From Caballeronia grimmiae (GTDB taxonomy: Bacteria; Pseudomonadota; Gammaproteobacteria; Burkholderiales; Burkholderiaceae), in contig NZ_JFHE01000009.1 in assembly GCF_000698555.1 (NCBI RefSeq), positions 62,001-126,000 of the forward strand: a stretch of 64,000 nt of DNA, in the 5' to 3' direction. This document shows, one piece after another, positions 38,176 through 47,418 of this stretch (the stretch's first letter is position 1; each line of letters begins with the position of its first letter). Below the pieces are notes generated by a model. The model was not told where the DNA came from, ran no database searches, and saw nothing but the letters and a program-made list of their open reading frames with translations. The position numbers were made by a program, and so were the translations under genes.

Positions 38176-38649
38176 ATGTCCAAAGATCTCGAAGCACGCC
38201 TTGACGCCATCGAAAGCCGCTTCGCCATCGATGCGCTGATCGCTAACTACGCCGAGGCGTTCGACACCATGAACATCGAGCTGCTGGCCACTCTCTGGCA
38301 TCCCGAATCGCGACTGCACCTGGGCGCAAACGGCAACTCCGACGGCCTGGAGGCCATCCTGGCGCAAGCACGCATCAACATGAAGCGCATGCCACATATG
38401 CATCACTGGATGGCGAATGCCCTGATCACGGTGGACGGTGACAACGGCCACGGCCTGGTGGCGGCGGACTGTCTTTTTTACGACGTCGATAAGGGCACCC
38501 TCCAGGTGAGCGGCCAATACCGCGACGTCTATCAGCGACGCGAAGGCCGCTGGGCATTCCTGGAGCGCACCTTCACCATGCACTACGCCACGCCGCTCCA
38601 GAACTGGCACCCCATCACAGGAACCGAACGCTTCGGCCGTCCGGCCTGA
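38176..38649 (+). CDS. SnoaL/NTF2-like protein
   Basis: 157 residues. The N-terminal helix IDALIANYAEAFDTMNIELL and the block LWHPESRLHLG are typical of SnoaL-like NTF2-fold proteins. His-Met-rich MKRMPHMHHWMANALI and the last strand (GRWAFLERTFTMHYATPL) complete the fold. Such proteins are small-molecule isomerases, dehydratases or binding proteins. It lies 24 bases before the MFS exporter gene and behind TetR operator sites, so it may transform the compound that the exporter removes. No good ribosome site is visible. Confidence 0.85.
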   Translation: MSKDLEARLDAIESRFAIDALIANYAEAFDTMNIELLATLWHPESRLHLGANGNSDGLEAILAQARINMKRMPHMHHWMANALITVDGDNGHGLVAADCLFYDVDKGTLQVSGQYRDVYQRREGRWAFLERTFTMHYATPLQNWHPITGTERFGRPA

Positions 38650-38673
38650 CGCGGTCCGCCGCCGCCGAAACCT

Positions 38674-40110
38674 ATGCATACGACAACCTCCTCTACGCGT
38701 CGATGGTCGGCGTTCGCGGTATTGCTGGTGGGAGCATTTCTGCCTCCGCTGGACTTCTTCATCGTGAACGTCGCGCTGCCGTCGATCCAGAGCACCCTCC
38801 ACACGAGCGCTGCAGAGCTGCAACTCGTCATTTCCGGATACGCCGCGGCCTACGCGGTCTTCCTTATCACAGGAGGACGGCTAGGCGATCTCTTCGGCCG
38901 GCGGAGGATCTTCCTGATCGGCGTCACGGGCTTCGGACTCACATCGGTGATCTGCGGCCTCGCATCGTCACCCGCCATACTGATCCTCGGGCGCGTGCTG
39001 CAGGGCCTGAGCGCCGCCGCCATGGCGCCGCAAGGACTGGCCTCCATTCACGCCTTGTTCCCGGAGAAGGAGCGCGCGCGCGCTTTGGGCCTCTACGGCG
39101 CCGCGGTGGGGCTGGCCGCCGTAGCCGCGCAGGCGCTCGGGGGTGCGTTGATCTCTGCGGACATCTTTCACCTGGAGTGGCGCGTCGTCTTTCTCATCAA
39201 CTTGCCCGTCGTCGCCGCCGTCCTGATTTTCGGGCTGCCGTTGCTACCCGACGTCCGCGGTGACAGCCCGGCACCTGTGGACCGGATCGGGGTGCTGCTC
39301 TGCGCGCTCACGCTGGGCTTGCTCATCGTGCCGCTGGTCGAAGGGCGCGAGCTGAATTGGCCGTGGTGGGCTTGCGCCATGCTGATCGCGTGCCCCGTCG
39401 CTGCAGTAGGCTTCTGCCGATACGAGGTGGCCTACGCCCGCCGAGGCGGCGTGCCCCTGATCAGCGTGGAACTGATCCGGAGGCCTGGCCTGATGAGCGG
39501 GCTTACGGGCGTCCTCTTCTTCTACGTCGTCTCTGCTTTCTTCCTGACGTTCTCCGTCTACCTCCAGGCGGCACTGGGAATGAGCCCATTAGAGACAGGG
39601 CTGGTTTTCCTTCCGTTCGGGGTCGGCGCCTTCATTGGGCCGCTGACGACCCCACTGGCGATCCGCCTCTTCGGCGACCGCGTCCCCGCCATCGGCATGA
39701 TGCTCGAGGTTGCCGGCTGCATACTCCTCGCCGCCCTCGTGGCCGGCGCGCCCGGACAGATGCCGGCTCGGTTTCCGTTGACCGGAGCGGTAGCAATCCT
39801 GGGATTCGGTCAGGGCTGGGCGCTGCCGACGCTGGTGCGCTCGGTTATCAATCGCGCACCGGCGACCGGTTCCGGGATGATCGCGGGCATCACGAATTCG
39901 GCGTTGCAAATCAGCGCAGCACTGGGTGTCGCGGTCATCGGCGGCGTCTTTTTCAGTGTCGCAGGGAGGTCACCGGATGCGCTGACCTTGGCCAGGGCAC
40001 TGGTCGTCGCAATGGTGTGCGTCGGCGGCAGTCTGACCGTTTCCGCCGTCCTGTCTATCGTCGCTTCGAGATCGAGCCATCGTGCCGCTGCGAGGACCGC
40101 GCCTCGTTGA
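38674..40110 (+). CDS. MFS exporter, DHA2 (14-helix) drug efflux type
   Basis: 478 residues with about 14 membrane helices. Motif A is GGRLGDLFGRRRIFL, motif C-like region GAAVGLAAVAAQALGGALI, and the first helix holds the DHA2-typical LDFFIVNVALPSIQ. It should export a toxic or signalling compound by proton antiport. It follows the NTF2-like gene closely and is probably under the divergent TetR repressor. Confidence 0.92.
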   Translation: MHTTTSSTRRWSAFAVLLVGAFLPPLDFFIVNVALPSIQSTLHTSAAELQLVISGYAAAYAVFLITGGRLGDLFGRRRIFLIGVTGFGLTSVICGLASSPAILILGRVLQGLSAAAMAPQGLASIHALFPEKERARALGLYGAAVGLAAVAAQALGGALISADIFHLEWRVVFLINLPVVAAVLIFGLPLLPDVRGDSPAPVDRIGVLLCALTLGLLIVPLVEGRELNWPWWACAMLIACPVAAVGFCRYEVAYARRGGVPLISVELIRRPGLMSGLTGVLFFYVVSAFFLTFSVYLQAALGMSPLETGLVFLPFGVGAFIGPLTTPLAIRLFGDRVPAIGMMLEVAGCILLAALVAGAPGQMPARFPLTGAVAILGFGQGWALPTLVRSVINRAPATGSGMIAGITNSALQISAALGVAVIGGVFFSVAGRSPDALTLARALVVAMVCVGGSLTVSAVLSIVASRSSHRAAARTAPR

Positions 40111-40309
40111 GTTGAGCCTGCCATCACTCGCGGCAAGGAGAACATCGATGCTGGCTTCGCCACGGCATGCACGGCGAGCCGCACCGGGCGACCCCCGCGG
40201 GGCGTGCTTCGCGTCGATCTCGCCGTATGCAGGCCTTGGACATGCGGGTCGAGATTGAACAGTTGGGGACACAAAGCGCGATTGCAGACCTTCCCCAATA
40301 AGTTGAAGA

Positions 40310-40515
40310 CGGGTTTGAGTTTTGCAGGCTATCGCCGCGTCTGGGGCAGGTTACGTCGTCAGCGGGAGGGCCGAGGCATCATCCCCGTGAACGCCAAACG
40401 CGTGTATCGGATCATGCGCGTTCACGGCTTGCTGCTACCACGCAGGTCCGCTCCACCACGCCCGCAGCGTCAGCACGATGGCAAGGTCGCAGTGGCGACG
40501 AGCAACCAGCGTTAG
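40310..40515 (+). mobile_element. IS3 family (IS2-like) OrfB fragment
   Basis: The plus strand encodes FAGYRRVWGRLRRQREGRGI, then NAKRVYRIMRVHGLLLPRRS and KVAVATSNQR before a TAG. This matches the N-terminal helix-turn-helix part of IS2-like OrfB transposases (GYRRVW; NxKRVYRIM; V-A-V-x-x-S-N-Q-R-W). The DDE core is absent. No flanking inverted repeats were identified. A remnant. Confidence 0.75.
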
Positions 40516-40652
40516 TCTTCTGATGACGCTTAGTATCGCTGCGACAACGACGAGCCACTGCGCGCAACCGCATCAACGATACGCTGCAACAGGAGACTCT
40601 CGCAATGTTTCCAATAGGAATGGCAAGCTGATTCGAAGCAATTCAGCATGCC

Positions 40653-41516
40653 TTACTGTTCCAGCCAACGTTGAAAGAATGCACGTACGCAGCGCGCAAT
40701 CTCGTCCGCTTTTTCATCGAGCGCGAAATGCCCTGCTTCCAGAACATTGACTTCGGCGTCCGGCACATCGGCGCAATACGCCTGCGTTTCGCTTAACATG
40801 AAAGACGGATCGTATTGTCCCCAGAGAATAAGCAGACGGGGGCGGTGCGCCCTGAGCCATGCCTGCCACGCTGGGTACGACGCGACGTTGTTCCGATAGT
40901 CGTAAAAGAGGTCGCTCTGTATTGAGAGCTGCCCCGGACGCGATAGGAAGGCGTACTCGTCGGTCCACAAGTCGGGGTCGTAGAATTCGGCATTCGGGCT
41001 TGTCCCAACGTGGCGATACCGTGCCGCCGAAAGCGACATCAGGTTCTGTTCGATGGCAGCCTGGTGCGCTGCCCGGTCGCGCCAGAACGCGCGGCGAGTT
41101 TCCCACAGTGGCCCGAGTCCGGCCTCGTGGGCTACCGCGTTCTGAACGATCAGCGACTGCACCCGCTTGGAATCAGCAAGGGCGAGCCGGAACCCGACTG
41201 GTCCACCGTAGTCCTGCAGATAGAGCGAGTACGAACCCAGACCGAGCGCCTGGACGAACCCCCTCATGACCTCGGCGATATGATCGAACGTGTAAGAGAA
41301 CTCGCGCGGATCGGGGGCGTCACTGTGACCAAAACCCGGGTAGTCCGGGGCAATAAGGTGGAATTCGTCACCCAACCTTCGAAGCAGCGGCTCATACATT
41401 CGTGACGATGACGGAAAGCCGTGCATCAGGAGCAATACGCGCCGATTGTCCCAGCCCGACTCCCGATAAAAAACCGACAAGTTCTCGACCTTGATGGACC
41501 GATATCGCACTAGCAT
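40653..41516 (-). CDS. alpha/beta hydrolase (haloalkane dehalogenase/epoxide hydrolase-like)
   Basis: 287 residues. The oxyanion-hole motif HGFPSSSRMY, the nucleophile elbow LQDYGGPVGFR (Asp nucleophile) and the catalytic His in EAGHFALDEKADE define the dehalogenase/epoxide-hydrolase branch; LILWGQYDPSF probably gives the acid. It hydrolyses an epoxide, haloalkane or similar. No signal peptide. An independent gene at the left end of a cluster of small-molecule enzymes. Confidence 0.88.
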   Translation of the reverse strand: MLVRYRSIKVENLSVFYRESGWDNRRVLLLMHGFPSSSRMYEPLLRRLGDEFHLIAPDYPGFGHSDAPDPREFSYTFDHIAEVMRGFVQALGLGSYSLYLQDYGGPVGFRLALADSKRVQSLIVQNAVAHEAGLGPLWETRRAFWRDRAAHQAAIEQNLMSLSAARYRHVGTSPNAEFYDPDLWTDEYAFLSRPGQLSIQSDLFYDYRNNVASYPAWQAWLRAHRPRLLILWGQYDPSFMLSETQAYCADVPDAEVNVLEAGHFALDEKADEIARCVRAFFQRWLEQ

Positions 41517-41564
41517 CGTATTTCGCTCCTCTGTGTGTCAGTTCGACAAACGACATGCACCGTC

Positions 41565-41960
41565 CTAAGGGGAGGCCATCACTCCCACCGTGAGGCGCTC
41601 GAGCACCGATGCCAGGATCATCGCGTTTGCATTGGATACGTCGGCGCTTCGTCTTGGCACGTAGACGGCGTCACCTCGGCTTATCGGCAGCCCGCTCATC
41701 GCACAATGCCCCGTTCTGCGCGCAACTGCTGTCCTCCATGCCTGGTCTGGATAACAACAACGCGTGGCATCTCGCCAGTAGAGCGTCGCGGTGCTGGCTG
41801 TCGGGCGGTCCACAACGCTGATGAGAAGGGAATCGCCGAACGCGCCCGGACCTTGTTGATTCGCCTTCACAGATACAGTGAGCGCGGCGCCATCCCACGA
41901 TGCACGCATCATCGCGATGGTTCGCGACCAAGGGTCTCGCGTCTTCGTGCCTGTTGGCAT
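41565..41960 (-). CDS. DUF3331 domain-containing protein
   Basis: 131 residues with the family pattern ATLYWRDATRCCYPDQAWRT, then GHCAMSGLPISRGDAVYVPR and NANAMILASVLE. This family is small, Cys-containing and found mainly in Burkholderia relatives. The Cys pattern CC...C could bind a metal. Function unknown. GAGG lies upstream of the ATG. Confidence 0.8.
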   Translation of the reverse strand: MPTGTKTRDPWSRTIAMMRASWDGAALTVSVKANQQGPGAFGDSLLISVVDRPTASTATLYWRDATRCCYPDQAWRTAVARRTGHCAMSGLPISRGDAVYVPRRSADVSNANAMILASVLERLTVGVMASP

Positions 41961-42305
41961 CCTCTAGTCCTCATTCAAGAATCGTTAGAACGCGCGTGAG
42001 CCGATTCGGCAGGCATTGAGGCGGGACGCTATGCCTGCGCCGCCGCAGCCATCAATTCGCCCGTTAAGCGCCATCAACATGGGAAGCCGCCGTCATTGGG
42101 GCGTTCTTAGGTGGTCGGGACGGGCAGGCCCATTGCATCGGCGTCCATGCATCCATGACCGTCGCACCGTTCTATCTGACACGGCTGCGCGCCTTTCCAA
42201 GTGCCGCTCATGCAAAGGTCCGGTCAACCGCCGAACAGATCAGCCGTCCAGCCAGCAACGTCTGGTTCAGGTCACTCTCGCAATAGGCGTGACGTGATCC
42301 CACAT
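41961..42305. other. intergenic stretch without a supported gene
   Basis: Between the DUF3331 gene and the aldehyde dehydrogenase on the same strand. Nothing recognised. Confidence 0.35.
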
Positions 42306-43877
42306 TTATCGGACTTCCCCATCGATCAGCCGGGGCACGTGTGCAGGGTTCGCCGCTCTAAGGGCTTCCGGCAGCAGCTCGTCCGGAAATCCCTGGTAGC
42401 ACACGGGCCGAAGAAAGCGCTCGATCGCGCTCATGCCGACGGACGTGAACCGTGAATCCGACGTTGCCGGAAAAGGCCCTCCATGAATCGAGGCATACGA
42501 CACTTCTTGCGGATGCGAAAATGCATTGACGACAATACGCCCTGTCCGTCGTTCGAGTACCGGAAGAAGACGTGCGGCAAGCGCATAATCGGCGGGCTCG
42601 ATGTGCATGGTCGCGGACAACTGTCCACGCAGCTGCTTAGCGATCTCTTCCATTTGCCCGAAATCCGTTAAGCGAACCAGAAGCGCTGCCGGGCCGAACA
42701 ATTCTTCCGAAAGCGACGGCACGTCGAGCAATTGCGCTCCTTCGACCTGAAAGAGAACCGCTTCCCCTTCCCACGGCCCTCGTTCGTCACCACCTGTTGC
42801 GATGCGCTTTGCTCCAGTTCCTGCGCGCCGCTCGACGCCTTTCCGATACGCCACGTTTATCGCTGGTGTCAGCATGGTTCGCGCGTGCATTGCCTGCACG
42901 CGCGCTATCATCGCGTTCCGCAACTCGTCGAAGCCGGCACCGGCAATCGCAAGCAGGATTGCAGGCTTGAGGCACGCTTGCCCGACGTTGACGAGCATGC
43001 GTTCGGCGAAGCCATCTCCGATGCCAGCCCCCCGCGCGGCAAGCGCCGCCGGCAAGACGAAAGTCGGATTGACGCTCGTCATTTCTGTGAAGACGGGGAT
43101 AGGATCCGAACGTTGCTGTGCGCGCTGGAATAGCGCCATGCCTCCAGCCTCTGACCCAGTGAACGTGACCGCCTTGATGAGCGGATGATCCACCAGCGCC
43201 TCGCCGATTTCGTTGCCGCCGCCACGCACCATCGAGAAGACGCCGCTGTGCAGGCCCGCATCCTTGACTGCCTGCAAAATCACGCGACTCTCGAGTTCCG
43301 ATGCGCCAGGATGCGCGTTGTGCGCTTTCAATATCACCGGACAGCCAGCGGCCAAGGCGGATGCCGTATCCCCCCCTGCTACCGAGTAGGCGATTGGAAA
43401 ATTGCTGGCGCCAAAAATGGCAACCGGCCCGAGCGCGATCTTCTGCATGCGATGATCCATCCTCGCTCGCGGCTGACGCTCGGGCAACGCGGGATCGATC
43501 GTCGCCTGACGGAACCGGCCTTGCCTGACCAGCGCGCCGAACTGGCGGAAGACTGTCGCAGACTTGATAATTTCCGCTTCGAGCTGAGCGATTGGCAAGC
43601 CCGTCTCAAGCGACGTGCGTTGCGCCAATTCCTCCTTGATCGCCTCCAGCCCATCGGCGATGCGCGCGAGGAACGAACTTCTTCGTTCGAGGGTCGTGGC
43701 GTTGTACGTGTCAAATGCTTCATCGGCGCACCGCGCGGCGCGGTCAACTTCAGCCGCACCGCCAAGAGAAAATGACGGTTCGATGTGCGCGTTGGTTGCT
43801 GGATTCAAGGCTTTCATCGTCCCGGCCGTCCCGCGTACTTCGTCACCGCCGATAAACAGATTCCCAGTGAAGTCCAT
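42306..43877 (-). CDS. aldehyde dehydrogenase (NADP+), ketoglutarate-semialdehyde dehydrogenase-like
   Basis: 523 residues from the ATG behind AAGGAG. The N-terminus GNLFIGGDEVRGTAGTMKALNP and GPVAIFGASNFPIAYSVAGG are characteristic of the ketoglutarate-semialdehyde dehydrogenase branch. Catalytic Glu is in FTEMTSVNP. The Cys loop reads NVGQACLKPAI instead of the usual GQFCTNPG, so the Cys is kept but its neighbours differ. It oxidises an aldehyde to an acid, often in pentose, glucarate or hydroxyproline breakdown, though no partner genes for those are here. Confidence 0.88.
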   Translation of the reverse strand: MDFTGNLFIGGDEVRGTAGTMKALNPATNAHIEPSFSLGGAAEVDRAARCADEAFDTYNATTLERRSSFLARIADGLEAIKEELAQRTSLETGLPIAQLEAEIIKSATVFRQFGALVRQGRFRQATIDPALPERQPRARMDHRMQKIALGPVAIFGASNFPIAYSVAGGDTASALAAGCPVILKAHNAHPGASELESRVILQAVKDAGLHSGVFSMVRGGGNEIGEALVDHPLIKAVTFTGSEAGGMALFQRAQQRSDPIPVFTEMTSVNPTFVLPAALAARGAGIGDGFAERMLVNVGQACLKPAILLAIAGAGFDELRNAMIARVQAMHARTMLTPAINVAYRKGVERRAGTGAKRIATGGDERGPWEGEAVLFQVEGAQLLDVPSLSEELFGPAALLVRLTDFGQMEEIAKQLRGQLSATMHIEPADYALAARLLPVLERRTGRIVVNAFSHPQEVSYASIHGGPFPATSDSRFTSVGMSAIERFLRPVCYQGFPDELLPEALRAANPAHVPRLIDGEVR

Positions 43878-43941
43878 GCGTACTCTCCTTGCAGCGGGCG
43901 CGCTGCGTTGCGTCAGTGCAACTGTGGCCGAGCATTGCTCA

Positions 43942-44145
43942 TTAAGGATTCTTGTAGATAGGTCCCAGTCCAATCACGGAGTCGTCCGGAGTGGAGTAAC
44001 CCGAAGGCGTTTGCATACTGCCGCTCGCACCGCCGACAGAACCTAACCCGGAATTGCCCGCCGCTTGTTGATCGCTCGTTTGAGCCGACGCAAGCGCGGG
44101 CGCGGCGATGAGCGCCGCGATAATGAATTTCTTGACGAGTTTCAT
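43942..44145 (-). CDS. small exported protein
   Basis: 67 residues from the ATG after GGAGGA. A textbook signal peptide (MKLVKKFIIAALIAAPALASA) precedes a Gly/Ser-rich mature part of 46 residues ending in DDSVIGLGPIYKNP. Similar tiny secreted proteins are common in Burkholderia and of unknown function. Confidence 0.75.
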   Translation of the reverse strand: MKLVKKFIIAALIAAPALASAQTSDQQAAGNSGLGSVGGASGSMQTPSGYSTPDDSVIGLGPIYKNP

Positions 44146-44281
44146 CACAAGTTCCTCCAGTTTCACGGAAACGATAATTCGCTCCGTGGTGCTCCTACTC
44201 CATCGACATTCGTTACGACCTGGCGACGCACGCGCAACGCATGAGCGCAACGCATGAGCGCATTGCATAAGCGAACTTCCG

Positions 44282-45610
44282 TCAGCGCACCGACCGAAAG
44301 CTCGCGCGGATTTCCTCAGCGAAGGTTTGTGGTTGTTCCCACGCCGCGAAGTGACCACCCTTCGGCAGGCGGTTGTAGTGAATCAGATTGACGTATGCAT
44401 TCTCGGTCCAGCTTTTCGGGGCCGCGTAAATCTCGTCTGGAAAGACGCTGACCGCTACTGGAATCGAAACATGCTTTGGCTCGAAGAAGTTGAGCTTGTT
44501 CTCCCAGTACAGGCGCGCGGACGAGATCGCCGTGCGCGTAAGCCAGTACAGCGTTACGTTATCGAGGATGTCATCGCGCGTAAGCCCTTCCTGCTGCCCC
44601 TCAAACACGCGGGCGATCAAGGCCTGACTGCTAGCATCGTGGTCGAGCATCCATGCAGCCAGCCCAATTGGGGAATCTTCGATGCCGTAGAGTGTCTGCG
44701 GTCGATTCGCCATTTCGAGCGCATAGCCGAGTCCGTGCTTGTAGAAGAAATCCAGCTGATCAAACGCGTGCTTCTCGTCTGGCGAGAGACCGGGCGGCGC
44801 AGCTTCTCCATACTTCAGCGCCTTCGCGATATTGTCGGGGACCGTAGCAGGCATGTTCGTGTGGATTGCGACCAGCCCAGGGGGCTTCAGCAGCGCCATC
44901 TGCTCGGTGACGGCATTGCCCCAGTCTCCGCCTTGCGCAACGTACCGCGAATAGTCAAGGCGCTGCATCAGGACGACCCACGCGCGCGCGATGCGCACGG
45001 GGTCCCAGCCCGTCGTGATCGGCTTCTCGGAAAACCCGTAGCCGGGTAGCGAGGGGATCACGACGTCGAAGGCATCGGCGGCCGCCCCGCCATGCGCGAG
45101 CGGATCGGTCAGCGGCCCGATGATCTTCAACTGTTCGACGATGGAGCCAGGCCATCCATGCGTGATGATGATTGGCAATGAATTTGGCTGTCTTGAACGC
45201 ACGTGAATGAAGTGAATATCCAGCCCGTCGATCGAGGTAACGAACTGCGGCAATGCGTTCAATCTCGCCTCGACCTTGCGCCAGTCATATGCTGTCGTCC
45301 AGTACCGCGCGACACTTTGCATCGTCGCAATCTGAACGCCCTGCGAAGAATCGTTCACCGTTTCGCGCGTCGGCCACCGTGTCGCCTGAACCCGGCGTCG
45401 CAAGTCGGCCAGCTCCGCGTTGCTCGCGTGAATGCGCAGCTTGCGGAGGCCGGCTTTGTCGTCGGCTGGGGATTGCGAGATTTGCACCATGGGCGCGGCC
45501 GTCGTACCAGCGAACGCCCCGCGACTCCATGCACCCGCAGCGAGCACAGCCGCTGCCGCACCGATGAAGCCTCGGCGTGAAGCGGTTCGGAGGAAGTTGT
45601 CGTCGAGCAT
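44282..45610 (-). CDS. epoxide hydrolase family protein with Tat-type signal
   Basis: 442 residues from the ATG after AAGGAG. The N-terminus (TASRRGFIGAAAAVLAAGAW) is a twin-arginine signal. An epoxide-hydrolase N-terminal domain follows (LRRRVQATRWPTRET). The alpha/beta hydrolase core has HGWPGSIVEQ, the nucleophile Asp in AQGGDWGNAV and the catalytic His in KGGHFAAWEQP. It probably hydrolyses epoxides in the periplasm. It begins 40 bases after the isochorismatase-like gene on the same strand. Confidence 0.9.
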   Translation of the reverse strand: MLDDNFLRTASRRGFIGAAAAVLAAGAWSRGAFAGTTAAPMVQISQSPADDKAGLRKLRIHASNAELADLRRRVQATRWPTRETVNDSSQGVQIATMQSVARYWTTAYDWRKVEARLNALPQFVTSIDGLDIHFIHVRSRQPNSLPIIITHGWPGSIVEQLKIIGPLTDPLAHGGAAADAFDVVIPSLPGYGFSEKPITTGWDPVRIARAWVVLMQRLDYSRYVAQGGDWGNAVTEQMALLKPPGLVAIHTNMPATVPDNIAKALKYGEAAPPGLSPDEKHAFDQLDFFYKHGLGYALEMANRPQTLYGIEDSPIGLAAWMLDHDASSQALIARVFEGQQEGLTRDDILDNVTLYWLTRTAISSARLYWENKLNFFEPKHVSIPVAVSVFPDEIYAAPKSWTENAYVNLIHYNRLPKGGHFAAWEQPQTFAEEIRASFRSVR

Positions 45611-45650
45611 GCAAGCTCCTTTGCTGCAGTGTAGGACCGTAAGCAACCGA

Positions 45651-46286
45651 TTACGCGCCGTGCGTGGCTTCGAGTGCCGCAATCAGTTCCGCCGTCGTCA
45701 CAATCTCGTGTGCGAACGTCGGCCCGTTGAGTTCGTGCGCGGCACGCATCATCTCGCGTGTGAAGGCGGCGGTCGCATCGCGCACAAGCGTGACGTGATA
45801 CCCCAGTTCCATCGCGAAGCGGCCCGTACATTCAACGCAGGTGTTGGCCAGCAGCCCGATCAGAATCACATGCGTGATGCCCTGCTGTTTCAGTTGAAAA
45901 TCAAGGTCCGTGTTAGCGAAGCCGCTCTGCGCCCAGTGTTCTTTTATGATGATGTCATCGGCACTTGGCAAAAAATCTGGGTGCCATTGCCCGCCCCACG
46001 TTCCCTCTTCGAACGTATGGCGCTGCTGAATGCGCCGCTGCGTCGGATTCGGATGATTCCAGTTCTCGTAATCGCCCGGTCGCCATCGCCGATGCGGCAC
46101 GTGCAGTACTTGCACGCGCGCGCGGCGCGTAGCGGCGACAATCGCGCGCATATGGTCCAGCAGGCCAACGTCTTCGGCAATCTCTTTGACCATTGGAAAG
46201 ATCTTGCCGCCGTCAGAAAGAAAATCGTTGTACGGATCGATCAGCAATAATCCTGTGCGCTCAGCGCAATAAGAAAGATCGGCCAT
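45651..46286 (-). CDS. isochorismatase-like cysteine hydrolase
   Basis: 211 residues from the ATG behind GGAG. The catalytic triad is visible: Asp in LLLIDPYNDF, Lys in IIIKEHWAQSGF and Cys in LLANTCVECTGRF, where the usual cis-peptide segment precedes the Cys. It cleaves an amide or ester of a small compound. It lies 20 bases after the VOC gene and 40 before the epoxide hydrolase, so all three are probably one operon. Confidence 0.9.
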   Translation of the reverse strand: MADLSYCAERTGLLLIDPYNDFLSDGGKIFPMVKEIAEDVGLLDHMRAIVAATRRARVQVLHVPHRRWRPGDYENWNHPNPTQRRIQQRHTFEEGTWGGQWHPDFLPSADDIIIKEHWAQSGFANTDLDFQLKQQGITHVILIGLLANTCVECTGRFAMELGYHVTLVRDATAAFTREMMRAAHELNGPTFAHEIVTTAELIAALEATHGA

Positions 46287-46306
46287 TCTTTTCTCCGGTT
46301 TGAGCG

Positions 46307-46831
46307 TCACGCGCTCTTCGCACGATGGAGCACCTCGACAATCTGACTGCTGAATCGTTGATCGCCCGGCTCGACATCAGGCGACAGGCGGGCCGTGACC
46401 TCCTGAAGGACCCAGCGGTTGCCGTCCGGATCACTGAACATCGCGAACGAGCCATAGCTTTTCCGACCTGGACTCGCGCCGCTTGAACGTCCCTTTCCGT
46501 CGGCTCGGTGAAAGACACCGCCTGCATCGTGAAACAGCTCGCTAACTTCAACTCCGCGACTCAGGAGTTCCATACGAGCGGCAACGATGTCCGGAACAAC
46601 TAAATAATGTCCGCGCGCGGAGCCCGGAGCGGCGTCGGTCACGTTCTGGCCGAAGATAACGGAGCACTCCGAACCGGTCGGCGTGAACTGGACGACGCGA
46701 TAGCCATCGTCGGTTTTGAAGTCGACGTCGAGCCGCCATCCAAGACCACCATAGAACTGCTTCGCGCGGTCGGTGTCCGACACTGGGATGACGACGATCT
46801 CGAGCTTCATGTCGAGACTGTGCTGGTTCAT
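46307..46831 (-). CDS. VOC family protein (glyoxalase/bleomycin-resistance fold)
   Basis: 174 residues from the ATG behind AAGGAG. The start MKLEIVVIPVSDTDRAKQFY GGLGW pattern and the final FSDPDGNRWVLQEV strand are typical of vicinal-oxygen-chelate proteins. An insertion of about 20 polar residues (GVFHRADGKGRSSGASPGRK) sits in the second half. Substrate unknown; metal-dependent isomerase, lyase or resistance protein. First gene of the VOC-hydrolase-epoxide hydrolase group. Confidence 0.88.
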   Translation of the reverse strand: MNQHSLDMKLEIVVIPVSDTDRAKQFYGGLGWRLDVDFKTDDGYRVVQFTPTGSECSVIFGQNVTDAAPGSARGHYLVVPDIVAARMELLSRGVEVSELFHDAGGVFHRADGKGRSSGASPGRKSYGSFAMFSDPDGNRWVLQEVTARLSPDVEPGDQRFSSQIVEVLHRAKSA

Positions 46832-46910
46832 CGTTGACTCCTTGCTTGCGTTGTCTTGTGCGTCGATGAAGAACGGCCTGTCGCTCAAACGCTATTGATT
46901 GCGAATCGGA

Positions 46911-47270
46911 CTAATGACCCGGCTCACTCACCGTCAGCCGGTTATCGACACGACCCACGCCGGACACCTTTGACGCCGCAGCGCCGGCGGCCTCGATCTG
47001 GACTTGATCCGGCGCGCTACCGGCAAGCGTGACGGTGCTGCCGCGTGAGACAACGTTAATGCGGGAAGCGTCTAGTCCGCGCGTGTGCGTGAAGGACTGT
47101 CGGACGGCGTGGCTCAGCGCACGATTTTCCGCGCGGATCTGTTTCTTGGTAGGCGCATCAACGCCGGTGGTAGAAAGATCAGCGGCGAAGGCCGTTGGCA
47201 TTTCCGCCAGCAACGTCGCGGAGAACGCCGTCACGGCCGCCATGGAAAAGATGAACGCTCGCGTTTGCAT
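46911..47270 (-). CDS. BON domain periplasmic protein
   Basis: 119 residues from the ATG behind AGGAG. A signal peptide ends near AFA. The BON domain follows: LSHAVRQSFTHTRGLDASRI, then VVSRGSTVTLAGSAPDQVQ and GVGRVDNRLTV. BON domains bind phospholipid or support envelope stability and stress tolerance. Stand-alone gene next to the giant kinase gene. Confidence 0.88.
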   Translation of the reverse strand: MQTRAFIFSMAAVTAFSATLLAEMPTAFAADLSTTGVDAPTKKQIRAENRALSHAVRQSFTHTRGLDASRINVVSRGSTVTLAGSAPDQVQIEAAGAAASKVSGVGRVDNRLTVSEPGH

Positions 47271-47418
47271 GCCTTGGCTCCTGAGGGTGACGACCCGGCG
47301 TAACACGCAAGGTCGGAGATCAGGCTCTATTACAGGCATTTTTTTGCTGTGCTTCAATTGTCGCGAGGTATTGGGATGCTATCCATACGTATGACTTCCG
47401 CGTACGAAAGGAACCCCG

